DNA of 64,000 nucleotides from Samsonia erythrinae (lineage in GTDB: Bacteria > Pseudomonadota > Gammaproteobacteria > Enterobacterales > Enterobacteriaceae): positions 1-64,000 of the forward strand of contig NZ_SMBY01000006.1 of assembly GCF_004342665.1 (NCBI RefSeq). Reading direction: 5' to 3'. The notes beneath the pieces were generated by a model. That model did not search any database. It was not told the DNA's origin and saw only the letters and a list, made by a program, of their open reading frames with translations. Below are positions 8,979 to 18,909 of the stretch, in pieces (positions within the stretch are counted from its first letter, which is position 1; each line of letters starts with the position of its first letter). Both the position numbers and the translations under genes were made by a program.

Positions 8979-9995
8979 CTAAACGGCCAGGACACAACGG
9001 TGTGAAATCAGTCCGTCCCTGCGGCGCTGCTGATAGTTTTGCTCGAACGTTTGCATCCCCGCCGCGGCGCCCGTCTGAATCAATCCGGGCAACTGATGCG
9101 TTTTCCCTTCCCGGATCAGGTTAGTCACCGCCGTCGTCGCCGTCAGCACTTCATAGATCGCAATGCGACCGCCTTGTGCGGCGGGTAACAGTGTTTGCGT
9201 CACCACGGCCTGTAAACAGGTTGCCAGTTGGCTGCGAACATAGGCTTTTTCCTCACCGGGAAAAACGTCAATCAGACGTTCGACCGCCTGCGACGCCGTG
9301 CGCGTATGTAGCGTCGATAACACCAGATGGCCGGTTTCCGCCGCCGTCAGCGCCAGCCGAATCGTCTCGGTATCGCGCAATTCCCCCAGCAGAATCACGT
9401 CGGGATCTTCTCTCAGCGCCGCGCGTAACGCCTGAGCAAAAGACGCGCAGTGCGATCCCATTTCTCGCTGCTGAATCAGGCTGCGTCGACTGACATGAAT
9501 AAACTCGATCGGATCCTCCAGCGTAATGATGTGACGATCGCGGCTGTCGTTCAGCGCCCCCACCATCGCCGCCAGCGTCGTGGATTTACCGCTGCCCGTC
9601 GCGCCGGTAATCAGGATCAGCCCGTTCGATTTTTCCAGCAGCGTCGATAAAATCGCAGGCGCATGCATCTCCTCCAGCGAAGGCTGAACGGAAGGGATAA
9701 TACGCAGCGCCGCGGATAGCCCTTCCCGTTGGCGAAAAACATTCGCCCGTAGCCGTTGCCCGCCGGGCAGCATTAATGCGCCGTCCACCTGCCCGTCCCG
9801 CTGTAGCTGCGCGCTCTGAGCCGGTGTGAGCCAGTTATCGCACCATTGCGCCACCTGTTCGGGGGTTAAATGTGGTAAGGTGTTTTCAGGCTGTAGCCTC
9901 CCATCCGCCCGTAATACCGGAGGATGCCCGCTACAGAGGTGCAGATCCGATGCATTATGTTTTACACTACGTGCTATCCACTCATCTAACTCCAT
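8979..9995 (-). CDS. pilT: PilT/YggR-type type IV pilus retraction ATPase
   Basis: A 338-residue secretion ATPase of the PilT family, which depolymerises type IV pili. Seen are N-terminal PAS-like ASDLHLCSGHPPVLRADG, Walker A TGATGSGKST, an Asp box, Walker B-like DPDVILLGELRD and His box HLVLSTLHT. Length is slightly below canonical PilT (about 345) and near E. coli YggR (326). It is divergent from yggS with only 21 bp between start codons, a conserved arrangement. No pilin or PilB gene is in the window, so a role in twitching cannot be confirmed. Confidence 0.9.
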   Translation of the reverse strand: MELDEWIARSVKHNASDLHLCSGHPPVLRADGRLQPENTLPHLTPEQVAQWCDNWLTPAQSAQLQRDGQVDGALMLPGGQRLRANVFRQREGLSAALRIIPSVQPSLEEMHAPAILSTLLEKSNGLILITGATGSGKSTTLAAMVGALNDSRDRHIITLEDPIEFIHVSRRSLIQQREMGSHCASFAQALRAALREDPDVILLGELRDTETIRLALTAAETGHLVLSTLHTRTASQAVERLIDVFPGEEKAYVRSQLATCLQAVVTQTLLPAAQGGRIAIYEVLTATTAVTNLIREGKTHQLPGLIQTGAAAGMQTFEQNYQQRRRDGLISHRCVLAV

Positions 9996-10016
9996 AGATC
10001 AACCGCCTGAATCACC

Positions 10017-10730
10017 ATGACGACAATCCAGCAGAATCTACAGGATATCCGGCAGCAAATCGCCACCGCCGCCGCGCACTGCGCACGGGCGCCAGAAGAC
10101 ATTACGCTACTTGCAGTCAGTAAAACCAAACCCGTGAGCGCGATCGAAGAAGCCATTGCGGCGGGCCAGCGCGCGTTTGGCGAAAATTACGTTCAGGAAG
10201 GCGTGGAGAAAATTCATTATTTTCGTGAGCGCCATGCGGAAATCCCGCTGTCGTGGCACTTTATTGGCCCGTTACAGTCAAATAAAAGCCGACTGGTGGC
10301 CGAAAATTTTGACTGGTTTCATACCGTCGATCGTCTGCGCATCGCACAGCGTCTGAGTGAACAGCGCCCGGTTAACTTGCCGCCGCTGAATGTGCTGTTG
10401 CAGATTAATATCAGCAACGAACCGAGCAAATCCGGCATTAGGGTTGATGAATTAGCCGAACTCGCCGCCAGCGTCGCCACGCTGCCCAATCTGCGCCTGC
10501 GCGGCCTGATGGCGATCCCCGCGCCGGAAACCGATTATGAGCAGCAGCTTGCGGTTTTCAAACAAATGGCGCTGCTGTTTCAAACGTTGTCCGTCAATTA
10601 TCCGCAGATTGATACACTCTCGATGGGGATGACGGACGACATGCGTGCCGCGATTACCGCCGGCAGCACGCTGGTGCGTATTGGTACGGCCATCTTTGGC
10701 GCGCGGGACTATTCAGCCCGAAGTGCATAA
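10017..10730 (+). CDS. yggS: PLP homeostasis protein YggS (PLPBP/YBL036C family)
   Basis: A 237-residue single-domain alanine-racemase-like barrel that binds pyridoxal phosphate and buffers PLP and amino-acid pools without known catalysis. The PLP lysine is K36 in AVSKTKP. FGENYVQEGVEKI, WHFIGPLQSNK, GLMAIPAPE and SMGMTDDMRAAI are family landmarks. First gene of a tight operon yggS-proC-yggT-yggU-rdgB-hemW, the same order as in many gamma-proteobacteria. The start at 10017 agrees in length with E. coli YggS. Confidence 0.95.
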   Translation: MTTIQQNLQDIRQQIATAAAHCARAPEDITLLAVSKTKPVSAIEEAIAAGQRAFGENYVQEGVEKIHYFRERHAEIPLSWHFIGPLQSNKSRLVAENFDWFHTVDRLRIAQRLSEQRPVNLPPLNVLLQINISNEPSKSGIRVDELAELAASVATLPNLRLRGLMAIPAPETDYEQQLAVFKQMALLFQTLSVNYPQIDTLSMGMTDDMRAAITAGSTLVRIGTAIFGARDYSARSA

Positions 10731-10791
10731 ACAGTCAGCGCGCATAAACCGCAAAGGCACGTCAGTTTTGACAAACAGGTGAGCAACGAGA

Positions 10792-11619
10792 ATGCAGATG
10801 CAGCAACGTAAAATAGCGTTTATTGGCGCCGGCAACATGGCGCAGGCCATTATCGCCGGATTGGTCAACGGCGGTTACCCCGCTCAGCACATCAGCGTCT
10901 GCGCGCCTTCGGGTAAGAACCGCGATGCGCTGGCGGCAAAATATGGCGTTATCAGTTGTGCGGACAATGTACGCGGCGCTCAGGGCGCGGACGTCATTGT
11001 GCTGGCCGTCAAACCGCAGATGATGGCGTCGGTGTGCGAGCCGCTGCGCGAGCAGGTTAATTTCGCAGGCAAACTGGTGCTGTCGATTGCGGCGGGAGTC
11101 AGTATCGCCCGTTTTCAGGCGCTGCTGGGCGAACCGCTGAATATTATCCGCATCATGCCCAATACGCCGTCGCTGGTCGGCAAAGGCATGAGCGGAATGT
11201 ATGCGCCGGCGTCGGTCAGTCAGGCCGACCAGGACTTCAGCGCACGGCTGATGCAGAGCGTCGGTAAAATTTGCTGGGTAGAGAGCGAACAAGCCATCAA
11301 CGGCGTGATCGCGGCGGCGGGCAGTGCGCCGGCCTATTTCTTCCTGTTTATGGAAGCCATGGAGCAGGAAGCCATCCGTCAGGGTTTCGATCGAGAAACG
11401 GCCCGTCTGCTGGTGCAACAGGCCGCATCGGGCGCGAGCGCGCTGGTGGAGGCCAATCCCGATACGCCGCTGTCAACGCTGCGGGAGAATGTCACCTCTA
11501 AAGGCGGCACTACGGCAGAAGCGCTGCGGGTATTTCACGAACGCCAGCTAACGCAAACCGTGGCCGAGGCGATGCAGGCCGCGATTGCTCGTGCACAGGA
11601 AATGGAAACGCTTTTTTAA
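10792..11619 (+). CDS. proC: Pyrroline-5-carboxylate reductase
   Basis: A 275-residue NAD(P)H-dependent enzyme making proline from pyrroline-5-carboxylate. The N-terminal Rossmann motif is IAFIGAGNMAQAIIAGLV. NIIRIMPNTPSLVGKGM and the C-terminal dimer helices with VTSKGGTTAEAL are diagnostic. Two in-frame ATGs (10792, 10798) are possible; the first follows an AACGAGA site. It is downstream of yggS by 61 bp. The context with the PLP protein YggS is conserved and probably reflects co-expression. Confidence 0.95.
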   Translation: MQMQQRKIAFIGAGNMAQAIIAGLVNGGYPAQHISVCAPSGKNRDALAAKYGVISCADNVRGAQGADVIVLAVKPQMMASVCEPLREQVNFAGKLVLSIAAGVSIARFQALLGEPLNIIRIMPNTPSLVGKGMSGMYAPASVSQADQDFSARLMQSVGKICWVESEQAINGVIAAAGSAPAYFFLFMEAMEQEAIRQGFDRETARLLVQQAASGASALVEANPDTPLSTLRENVTSKGGTTAEALRVFHERQLTQTVAEAMQAAIARAQEMETLF

Positions 11620-11668
11620 GCCCAGACGGTATCCCTGATTTTTTATCTTATAAGGAAAAGACATATTT

Positions 11669-12223
11669 ATGCTCACCCTGACTTTTCTGGTCAAAACGCT
11701 GGTTGACCTCTATGTAATGGTTCTGCTGTTGCGCATCTGGATGCAGTGGTCACGCAGCGATTTCTATAATCCACTATCGCAGTTTGTCGTCAAAATCACC
11801 CAGCCGATTGTCGGGCCGCTGCGCCGTATTCTGCCGTCGTTAGGGCCGATTGACAGCGCTTCGCTGCTGTTGGCTTTTATACTCACGACGCTCAAATACC
11901 CTCTGCTGTTATTGATTCAGGTCGGCGCCATCTCTCTTAGCACGATGAACCTGCTGGTTGGGTTGATTTCGCTGATAAAATCCGCCGGTTATCTGGTGTT
12001 CTGGGTGGTAATTATTCGTTCCATCATGAGCTGGGTCAGTCAGGGTCGTAGCCCTATCGAATACCTGTTGCATCAGCTCACCGAACCGCTGATGGCGCCG
12101 CTGCGTCGCATTATTCCGGTCATGGGCGGCATTGATTTCTCCGCGATGGCCGTCATTTTGATCTTATATATGCTCAATTATCTGGGGATGGATCTGTTCC
12201 CGGGACTGTGGTTCCTGCTGTGA
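11669..12223 (+). CDS. yggT: YggT family inner-membrane protein
   Basis: A 184-residue hydrophobic protein with two copies of the YGGT domain: [20 protein letters not shown] near residue 21 and [20 protein letters not shown] near residue 113, each followed by a PLRRIxP loop. Four to six membrane segments are predicted by eye. Family members have been linked to osmotic tolerance and membrane organisation, but the mechanism is unknown. The stop codon overlaps the GTG start of yggU, so the two are translationally coupled. Confidence 0.92.
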   Translation: MLTLTFLVKTLVDLYVMVLLLRIWMQWSRSDFYNPLSQFVVKITQPIVGPLRRILPSLGPIDSASLLLAFILTTLKYPLLLLIQVGAISLSTMNLLVGLISLIKSAGYLVFWVVIIRSIMSWVSQGRSPIEYLLHQLTEPLMAPLRRIIPVMGGIDFSAMAVILILYMLNYLGMDLFPGLWFLL

Positions 12224-12510
12224 GCGCGGTCACCCGCCACGGCGATGCGCTGGTGATCCGGCTGTACATTCAGCCGAAAGCCAGCCGGGATCAGATTGTG
12301 GGGTTGCATGGCGACGAACTGAAAATCGCTATCACCGCGCCACCGGTCGATGGGCAGGCCAACGCCCATCTGACCAAATTCCTCGCCAAACAGTTTCGCG
12401 TCGCCAAGAGTCTGGTCGTGATTGAAAAAGGCGAACTCGGACGACATAAACAGATTAGAATTACCCAGCCGCAACATATCCCGACCGCGGTCGCGGAGCT
12501 CATTGAATAG
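12220..12510 (+). CDS. yggU: YggU/DUF167 family protein
   Basis: A 96-residue small alpha/beta protein identical in length to E. coli YggU, with [34 protein letters not shown] and [12 protein letters not shown]. The GTG at 12220, overlapping the yggT stop by 4 bp, gives the conserved N-terminus MSAVT; the longer upstream frame is ignored. The function is not established; it is cytosolic by lack of signals. Confidence 0.92.
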   Translation: MSAVTRHGDALVIRLYIQPKASRDQIVGLHGDELKIAITAPPVDGQANAHLTKFLAKQFRVAKSLVVIEKGELGRHKQIRITQPQHIPTAVAELIE

Positions 12511-12526
12511 ACGCAGGACAAGAACG

Positions 12527-13120
12527 ATGCAAAAAGTGGTTTTGGCTACCGGAAACCTCGGTAAAGTGCGCGAACTCGCCAGCCTGCTGGCCGACTTTGG
12601 GCTGGATATTGTCGCCCAAACCGAACTGGGCGTCGATTCCGCAGAGGAAACCGGCCTGACCTTCATTGAAAATGCCATCCTGAAAGCACGTCATGCGGCG
12701 CAAATAACCGGATTACCGACCATCGCCGATGATTCCGGGTTGGCTGTCGATGCATTAGGCGGCGCGCCGGGCATTTACTCGGCACGCTACGCAGGTGCTG
12801 AAGCCAGCGACCAGCAAAATCTGGATAAGCTGCTGCTGACCGTCAAAGACGTACCGGATGAGCAACGTCGCGCCAGCTTCCACTGCGTGCTGGTTTATCT
12901 GCGTCATGCGGAAGATCCCACGCCGATCGTCTGCCACGGATGCTGGCAAGGCGTGCTGGCGCATGACGCGGCAGGCAGCGGCGGCTTCGGTTATGATCCC
13001 ATCTTTTTCGTGCCTGAACTGGGTAAAACGGCAGCAGAATTGACGCGCGAAGAGAAGAACGCGCGATCTCATCGCGGTCAGGCGCTGCGTTTACTGCTGG
13101 ATGCGCTGCGTAATGCTTAA
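12527..13120 (+). CDS. rdgB: dITP/XTP (non-canonical purine NTP) pyrophosphatase
   Basis: A 197-residue HAM1/RdgB enzyme hydrolysing dITP, ITP and XTP to monophosphates, keeping deaminated purines out of DNA. The N-terminal [15 protein letters not shown] binds substrate; [20 protein letters not shown] is the catalytic signature; [11 protein letters not shown] and SHRGQAL are conserved. The start at 12527 gives exactly the E. coli length; the frame runs upstream into yggU without reason. Its end overlaps hemW by 8 bp. Confidence 0.96.
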   Translation: MQKVVLATGNLGKVRELASLLADFGLDIVAQTELGVDSAEETGLTFIENAILKARHAAQITGLPTIADDSGLAVDALGGAPGIYSARYAGAEASDQQNLDKLLLTVKDVPDEQRRASFHCVLVYLRHAEDPTPIVCHGCWQGVLAHDAAGSGGFGYDPIFFVPELGKTAAELTREEKNARSHRGQALRLLLDALRNA

Positions 13121-14258
13121 GCTTCCGCCGCTCAGCCTTTACATCCATATTCCGTGGTGCGTACAAAAATGCCCCTATTGCGACTTCAACTCTCACGCGC
13201 TGAAAGGCGAGGTGCCGCATCAGGAATACGTCGACCATCTTCTGGCGGATCTGGATGCCGATTTACCGTTGACGGGCGGTCGTGAACTGCACTCGATTTT
13301 TATCGGCGGCGGCACCCCCAGTCTGCTGAGCGCGCAGGCGATGCAAACGCTGCTCGACGGCGTTCGGGCAAGGATCCCGCTAACAGCGAACGCCGAAATC
13401 ACGATGGAAGCCAATCCCGGTACGGTTGAAGCCGACCGCTTCAGCGGCTATCAACGCGCGGGGATTAATCGGATCTCCATTGGCGTTCAGAGTTTCGATC
13501 CGCAAAAACTGACGCGTCTGGGGCGTATCCACGGCCCGGACGAAGCCAGACGCGCGGCGCAGTTGGCTGCCGGTCTGGGATTACGTAGCTTTAATTTAGA
13601 TCTGATGCATGGCCTGCCGGACCAATCGCTGGATGAAGCATTAGACGACCTGCGTCAGGCGATTGCGCTTAACCCGCCGCACCTGTCCTGGTATCAGTTG
13701 ACCATCGAACCCAATACGCTGTTTAGCTCTCGCCCGCCGACACTGCCGGACGACGACGCGCTGTGGGACATCTACGAGCAGGGTCACGCGCTGCTGAGCG
13801 CCGCCGGCTACCAGCAATACGAAACTTCCGCCTATGCCAAACCGGGCTACTCGTGCCAGCACAACCTGAACTACTGGCGCTTCGGCGACTATATGGGGAT
13901 TGGCTGTGGCGCGCACGGCAAGCTGACCTTCAGCGACGGACGCATTCTGCGCACGGTGAAAGTCCGTCATCCGCGTGGCTACATGGAAGGCAGGTATCTG
14001 GATAAACAGCACGACGTCGCCAACGACGATCGGCCTTTTGAATTTTTTATGAACCGCTTTCGCCTGCTGGAAGCCGCCCCGCGCGCGGATTTCACGGCCT
14101 ATACCGGTTTAGAGGAACCTAGCATCCGCCCGCAGTTGGATCAGGCGCTGGCGCAAGGCTATCTGACGGAAACGGCCACCCACTGGCAAATCACCGAGCA
14201 CGGTAAACTGTTCCTGAATTCCCTGCTGGAGCTGTTTCTGGCGGAAGATGAAGAGTAG
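13113..14258 (+). CDS. hemW: Radical-SAM heme chaperone HemW
   Basis: A 381-residue HemW (formerly annotated as HemN-like). The radical-SAM cluster motif is [10 protein letters not shown] near residue 17. GGGTPSLLS binds SAM, and a C-terminal HemN domain starts near residue 300 ([10 protein letters not shown]). It binds heme and delivers it to respiratory enzymes, and lacks the residues for coproporphyrinogen oxidation typical of true HemN. The start at 13113 overlaps the rdgB stop; the alternative 4 codons upstream is less like E. coli. Last gene of the operon. Confidence 0.95.
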   Translation: MLKLPPLSLYIHIPWCVQKCPYCDFNSHALKGEVPHQEYVDHLLADLDADLPLTGGRELHSIFIGGGTPSLLSAQAMQTLLDGVRARIPLTANAEITMEANPGTVEADRFSGYQRAGINRISIGVQSFDPQKLTRLGRIHGPDEARRAAQLAAGLGLRSFNLDLMHGLPDQSLDEALDDLRQAIALNPPHLSWYQLTIEPNTLFSSRPPTLPDDDALWDIYEQGHALLSAAGYQQYETSAYAKPGYSCQHNLNYWRFGDYMGIGCGAHGKLTFSDGRILRTVKVRHPRGYMEGRYLDKQHDVANDDRPFEFFMNRFRLLEAAPRADFTAYTGLEEPSIRPQLDQALAQGYLTETATHWQITEHGKLFLNSLLELFLAEDEE

Positions 14259-14358
14259 CCATCATTCCGTGGGCACGTTTTCTTAGGCAAAACGGCCCAC
14301 CGCTTCCCACCCCTTGATCCTTTTACAATGTTTCCACCGTCTGACGGAAACGATGGGC

Positions 14359-14814
14359 CTAAAACGCCGACCGCATATCAATATGCGGGATGCCGTCTTC
14401 ATCGTACACCTCACCGGTCGCCACAAAACCAAATGCGCCGTAGAACGATTGCAGATGCGCCTGCGCGGACAGGAAAAGAGACGTTTGCGGCCAGTGGCGC
14501 GCGCACGCAATCATCACCTGCTCCATCAGTTGATGCCCCAGATGTTGTCCGCGGGTATGCGGCGCGACAATCACGCGCCCAATCGTCACCACATCATTGT
14601 TCGGATGGGGCGCGAGCAATCGGGCGCACGCCGCCAGCTTGCCGTCACGGTACGCCGTAATATGACGATTGCCTTCCACCAGATCGCGGCCGTCAATATC
14701 CAGATAGGGACAGGTTTGCTCGACCACGAATACCTGATTGCGCAACATCAGAATGTCATACAGTGAATTCACGTTAAGGTCTGTCACATCCCAGTCGTGC
14801 CACGTCAGACTCAT
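14359..14814 (-). CDS. elaA: ElaA family GNAT acetyltransferase
   Basis: A 151-residue GNAT-fold protein. FVVEQTCPYLDIDGRDL near residue 30, the acetyl-CoA loop VAPHTRGQHLGHQLM and the C-terminal DEDGIPHIDM match E. coli ElaA, whose substrate is unknown. The start at 14814 (MSLTWHDWDV) is preferred over the ATG at 14838 by similarity. It lies 27 bp downstream of lplT in the same direction and may be cotranscribed, and is convergent with hemW. Confidence 0.85.
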   Translation of the reverse strand: MSLTWHDWDVTDLNVNSLYDILMLRNQVFVVEQTCPYLDIDGRDLVEGNRHITAYRDGKLAACARLLAPHPNNDVVTIGRVIVAPHTRGQHLGHQLMEQVMIACARHWPQTSLFLSAQAHLQSFYGAFGFVATGEVYDEDGIPHIDMRSAF

Positions 14815-14841
14815 CTGCGCCCTTTTCTGTTCGACCATGAA

Positions 14842-16062
14842 TTATTCTTCGCCAGCGGAATGAACACGGCGCCGGGTCAGAATCATCCATGCCCAGAGCG
14901 CCGCGATCGCCAGCGCAAACAAAATGCCAAAGCCCATTCCGATAGTGATAACCGAAACGCCGAGTTTTACCACCAGTGAGTAGAGCCCCAGCATTAACAG
15001 CATCGCGCCATTCTCGCCCAAATTCTGTACGGCGATGGCATTCCCCGCGCCAACGCTGGCTTTCCCACGCTCCTGCAACAGCGCATTCAGCGGGACAATG
15101 AAGAACCCACCCAACGCCCCCAGCAAAATCAACAGGGAATAAGCGCTCATCAGGTTATGCTGAAGCGTGAAAATCACCACCACCACGCCAATCAGAAACC
15201 CTGCGGGCAGACAACGCCGGACGCTATCGAGCGTGACCAGTCTGGCCGCCGCGCCGGCCCCTAAAACGATGCCCACGGCGACCATCGCGTTCAGCAATGT
15301 CGGGGTGGCATTATCGGTAATACCGAGCGCTTGCGGTACCCACAGCACCAGCAGGAAGCGCAGCGTCACCCCCGCCCCCCAGAACATGCTGGTGCCAATC
15401 AACGACAGACGCGCCTCCCGGTCACGCCACAGTGTCCGACTAGCGGAAAAGAAGCTGCTCACCATCCGCACCGGATGCCAGGGCTGTCCCGGGCGCGCGG
15501 CGTCAAGATGGGGGATCAACATGTTTGCCCCCAGCGCAACGCCGTAGGCCACCGCGCAAATCAGCAGCGCCGCATAAATATTCCAGTCTGCCAGCACGCC
15601 GCCAGCCACGGAACCGGTCAGAATCGCCGCAATGGTCGAGGCCTCCATCAACCCGTTCGCTTTGACCAGTTGATCGCCACGCGCGATCTCGCCCAGAATG
15701 CCGTATTTCGCCGGCGAATATGCGGCGGCGCCAATGCCGACCAGCGTGTAGCCCAGAAAGGGGTTCCCGCCCACGCAAATCAGCAGCGCCCCGGCCAGTT
15801 TTAGGGTATTGGAGAACATCATCACCCGGCCTTTGGCGAAACTATCCGCAATCTGCCCGACAAACGGCGCCAGAATGATGTATGCCGCCACAAACCCCAT
15901 CTGCAAAAACGGCTGGCTCCAGTCGGGATACAGCAACTGTTTGATTAACGCCAACGTGGCAAACAGCAACGCGTTATCGCCAAACGCGGAAAAAAACTGC
16001 GCGATAATCACCGCGCTCATACTGCGCGACAGCAACGGCGTCGCCGGCCCAGCTTGTTTCAT
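14842..16062 (-). CDS. lplT: Lysophospholipid transporter LplT
   Basis: A 406-residue major-facilitator protein with about 12 hydrophobic segments that flips lysophosphatidylethanolamine across the inner membrane for re-acylation by Aas. [37 protein letters not shown]-like residues and [20 protein letters not shown] are near identical to E. coli LplT. Its ATG overlaps the aas stop by 4 bp, so the pair is coupled. In some bacteria the two are fused; here they are separate. Confidence 0.95.
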   Translation of the reverse strand: MKQAGPATPLLSRSMSAVIIAQFFSAFGDNALLFATLALIKQLLYPDWSQPFLQMGFVAAYIILAPFVGQIADSFAKGRVMMFSNTLKLAGALLICVGGNPFLGYTLVGIGAAAYSPAKYGILGEIARGDQLVKANGLMEASTIAAILTGSVAGGVLADWNIYAALLICAVAYGVALGANMLIPHLDAARPGQPWHPVRMVSSFFSASRTLWRDREARLSLIGTSMFWGAGVTLRFLLVLWVPQALGITDNATPTLLNAMVAVGIVLGAGAAARLVTLDSVRRCLPAGFLIGVVVVIFTLQHNLMSAYSLLILLGALGGFFIVPLNALLQERGKASVGAGNAIAVQNLGENGAMLLMLGLYSLVVKLGVSVITIGMGFGILFALAIAALWAWMILTRRRVHSAGEE

Positions 16063-18275
16063 ACCGTTCTCTCCGATGCGTCCGTCGTCGGTTGCGCTGA
16101 GTCTGGCAGTGCGGAAACCGGTGGCTCACCCCCCGCTTGTTCAGCCATCTGGCGCAGCGTAACAAAATCAGGCTTACCGCTACCAAGCAGCGGCAACGCT
16201 TTCACATAGCGAATATCACGCGGCACGGCCAGTTCCGGAATGCCGCTGCTGCGCGCCTGTGCAAGCAGCGCCTCGCGGGTTATCTGGTTGTCCGTCGTGA
16301 ACAGCACCAGCGCTTCGCCCTTACTGCTGTCGCTTTTCGCACTGGCCGCATGTTGCCCATCCGGTGACACGTTGGCCGCCAGCTGTTCGACGCTTTCAAG
16401 TGAGACCATCTCCCCTGCCAGCTTCGCGAAGCGCTTCACACGACCAAGAATAGTGCAGAACCCTTTTTCATCCAGTTCGACGATATCCCCCGTGTCATAC
16501 CAGCCCGACTGCAATTCACCCTGCGCACTCTCCGCCGCCGGCGCTTCAAGCACGCCGGGATTTTCTACCCGCAGATAGCCTTTCATGATATTCGGCCCGC
16601 GCAGTTGCAGGCGGCCACCGCGATTGATCCCCGGCACCGTCATCAGACGCGATTCGATTTCCGGCAACAGTCGGCCAACGGAATGGATTTTTGTCGCCAT
16701 CGGCACGTTGATGGCCACCACCGGCGCACACTCGGTCACGCCGTATCCTTCCAGAATGCGAATGCCGAATTTGTCCTGCCACAACAGCCGCGTCGCTTCA
16801 GACAGCTTTTCCGCGCCGGCAACCACATAGCGCAGACGGGCAAAATCATACGGGTGGGCAAAGCGTGCGTAGTGGCCTAAAAACGTAGACGTCCCAAACA
16901 GCACGGTACAGTTCTGGTCGTAAACCAGTTCCGGCACAATGCGATAGTGCAACGGGCTGGGATAGAGGAACACCCGTGCGCCGGTCATCAGTGGAGTGAG
17001 TAGCCCAACCGTCAGGCCAAACGCATGGAACAACGGCAGCGCGGACATAAAGCGGTCGCGCGGCGTGAAATCCGACACGGTACGAATCTGCTCGACATTC
17101 GCCAACAGGCTGTCATGGGAATGCACCACCCCTTTTGGGTTCCCCTCCGAACCGGAGGTAAACAGCACAATAGCGGCGTCATCCGGCTTCTGCGCCAGCA
17201 TCGCACGGGCGGGAAACCACAGATGGAACAGGATCCACAGCTTATCCGCCAGCGTGACGGTGTCTTTTAAATCTTCCAGATAAACCCAGTTCGCCTCGCT
17301 GACCTGATTCGGCAGATCCGTCAGCTTGCCCTTATCAAGAAACTGGCGCGACGTCACGATGGTTTTGATCCCCGCCGCGCTCATCGCGCTTTGTATCCCT
17401 TTTGCGCCCGCGGTGTAGTTAAGCATCGCGGGAACCCGGTTACGTAACGACGCGCCCAGGATCGCGGCGGCGGTAATGGTCGCATTCGGCAACAGCATGC
17501 CGACATATTCATCCGCACGGGTGAAACGCTGCAAAATGCGCGACACGCCGAGCGATTTTTTCAGTAACCCCTGATAGCTGTCCTCATTAAATGAGATATC
17601 GGCAATGCTGGCGGAATGTCGTCCGTAGCGGGTTCTCGCCGCCAGAAACGCCTGATACAGCGTATGATGAGGACGAGTGTCCATCCGCGCTTTCATCATA
17701 ATGTCGTGCAGTCGCTCTCCCGCCAGCGCACGCCGCTCTCTGGCGCTGTTCGCCTCCGGCATCGGTAAGACGGTGGGCGGCAGATAGGTAATGCGGATCT
17801 GAGGAAAACAGCGGCGTTTAACCACGCCAGACAGCCGACCAAACGGCGTGAACTCCGCGCCGTCAATGCGCACGGGAATAATCGTCGCCCCCGATTTGGC
17901 GGCCACAAACGCCGCACCGCTGTAAATTTTCATCAGCGATCCCGTGACGCTAATGCGCCCTTCCGGGAAGACCACCACCGGCTGCCCGCGTTCGATAACC
18001 TTGATAAGCCCTTTGATCGCCAACGGTTTGGTGGGATCTAACGCGACAAAATCGACATAAGGCCTCAGCCAGCGCATAAACCAGCGATCGGTAACTGAGG
18101 AGTACACGGCAAAAACGGGTTTTATCGGTAAAAATAACGCCAGCAGGACGCCGTCGAGGAAAGAAACGTGGTTAGGAGTAATGAGCAACTTAGGTTGCTG
18201 AAACTGGCTTCTGTCGCCTTCGATCTGGATGCGGTACAGACGCTGGAACACCCAACGTAACAGGGTAAAAATCAT
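16059..18275 (-). CDS. aas: Bifunctional acyl-ACP synthetase / 2-acyl-GPE acyltransferase
   Basis: A 738-residue two-domain enzyme re-acylating lysophospholipids. The N-terminal PlsC-type acyltransferase has NHVSFLDG (HX4D motif, near residue 36) and [11 protein letters not shown]. The C-terminal AMP-binding synthetase has [23 protein letters not shown] and WYDTGDI. The start at 18275 (MIFTLL) follows GGGAG at good spacing; the frame extension begins with TTG. Paired with lplT. In E. coli aas is followed upstream by omrA, omrB and galR; here an Omr sRNA is found but no galR. Confidence 0.95.
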   Translation of the reverse strand: MIFTLLRWVFQRLYRIQIEGDRSQFQQPKLLITPNHVSFLDGVLLALFLPIKPVFAVYSSVTDRWFMRWLRPYVDFVALDPTKPLAIKGLIKVIERGQPVVVFPEGRISVTGSLMKIYSGAAFVAAKSGATIIPVRIDGAEFTPFGRLSGVVKRRCFPQIRITYLPPTVLPMPEANSARERRALAGERLHDIMMKARMDTRPHHTLYQAFLAARTRYGRHSASIADISFNEDSYQGLLKKSLGVSRILQRFTRADEYVGMLLPNATITAAAILGASLRNRVPAMLNYTAGAKGIQSAMSAAGIKTIVTSRQFLDKGKLTDLPNQVSEANWVYLEDLKDTVTLADKLWILFHLWFPARAMLAQKPDDAAIVLFTSGSEGNPKGVVHSHDSLLANVEQIRTVSDFTPRDRFMSALPLFHAFGLTVGLLTPLMTGARVFLYPSPLHYRIVPELVYDQNCTVLFGTSTFLGHYARFAHPYDFARLRYVVAGAEKLSEATRLLWQDKFGIRILEGYGVTECAPVVAINVPMATKIHSVGRLLPEIESRLMTVPGINRGGRLQLRGPNIMKGYLRVENPGVLEAPAAESAQGELQSGWYDTGDIVELDEKGFCTILGRVKRFAKLAGEMVSLESVEQLAANVSPDGQHAASAKSDSSKGEALVLFTTDNQITREALLAQARSSGIPELAVPRDIRYVKALPLLGSGKPDFVTLRQMAEQAGGEPPVSALPDSAQPTTDASERTV

Positions 18276-18465
18276 GTCTTCTCCCAATAGACAGATAAAC
18301 GGGGCAGCCTGACGAAGCGCAAAACCACCGGGTGGTACGTCAAAATACTACATCCTCGCCATCTTTCAAATTGTGGACTCGTTGACATCGCCCGGTGACT
18401 GCCGTCGGCACATCCCCTCATCAGCGCGAATGCCGACAGGGATGGCGAAAGTGGGAAATTCAGGC

Positions 18466-18494
18466 AAAAAAAAACCTACGCATCCGCGTAGGTT
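18466..18494 (-). terminator. Rho-independent terminator of the Omr sRNA
   Basis: Perfect 9-bp stem AACCTACGC / GCGTAGGTT with a 4-base loop, followed on the minus strand by about nine U. It is the Hfq-binding 3' end of the sRNA, not an aas terminator, since aas starts downstream at 18275. Confidence 0.93.
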
Positions 18495-18556
18495 GGTGTA
18501 ATCAAATGGTTCAATGTACAGAGTACATTGATATATCACCAATCAATACCTCTGGG
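18466..18556 (-). ncRNA. omrA: OmrA/OmrB family small regulatory RNA
   Basis: On the minus strand, from 18556, the sequence begins CCCAGAGGTATTGATTGGTG, the conserved 5' seed region of E. coli OmrA and OmrB. It ends about 91 nt later in CACCAACC followed by the GC-rich hairpin and U-run of those RNAs; the middle is diverged, as between OmrA and OmrB. Position upstream of aas is also the E. coli locus. In E. coli these RNAs are induced by EnvZ-OmpR and with Hfq repress outer-membrane and curli/flagellar genes. Only one copy is visible, so A versus B cannot be assigned. Confidence 0.93.
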
Positions 18557-18909
18557 ACTTATTACTCTAAAGAGCGGCACTCATCTGCACCAGCGATGAA
18601 TCGAAAGAGTTATTCTATAAGTGCAACCAACTGTAAAATTCCAGCGAATCATGTAAGGCCTTTTCCCTGCCGCCATATAAATCGCTACTTTTCATCCAAC
18701 GGGTCTATTTCCCCCTCATTCTCTACTTTCCATCTTTTACGCCCAAATGATTTCCCGGTCACAAAGCCAAAATTTTCTCGGATAAATGACCACTTAAACA
18801 CAGGGATATACGTCCACTTTATCAACAGAATCAATTAGTAAGTAAGGAGTAAACTCGCCGGGTCTGCATCGGGCAGACCGTGAACTCAACCAGGTGTGTA
18901 TAACTCATA
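18557..18909. other. Intergenic region between omr and the chemoreceptor
   Basis: About 350 bp with no gene. It holds the omr promoter (minus strand, TAATAA-like -10 next to 18556) and the promoter and leader of the chemoreceptor gene. A 7-bp hairpin (GGTCTGC / GCAGACC, 18861-18879) lies in the leader with no U-run. A 147-codon plus ORF across omr (18395-18838) is not a credible gene. Confidence 0.5.

Noticed and set aside
10762-11418. 218-codon minus-strand ORF opposite proC
   Set aside because: Shadow of proC; His/Arg-rich, no recognisable domain.
18395-18838. 147-codon plus-strand ORF over the Omr sRNA
   Set aside because: The sequence is better explained by the sRNA and its terminator on the minus strand. 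No ribosome site or homologous family.
18861-18879. Leader hairpin of the chemoreceptor gene as a riboswitch or attenuator
   Set aside because: Only a 7-bp stem without U-run or conserved core; no known riboswitch class fits.
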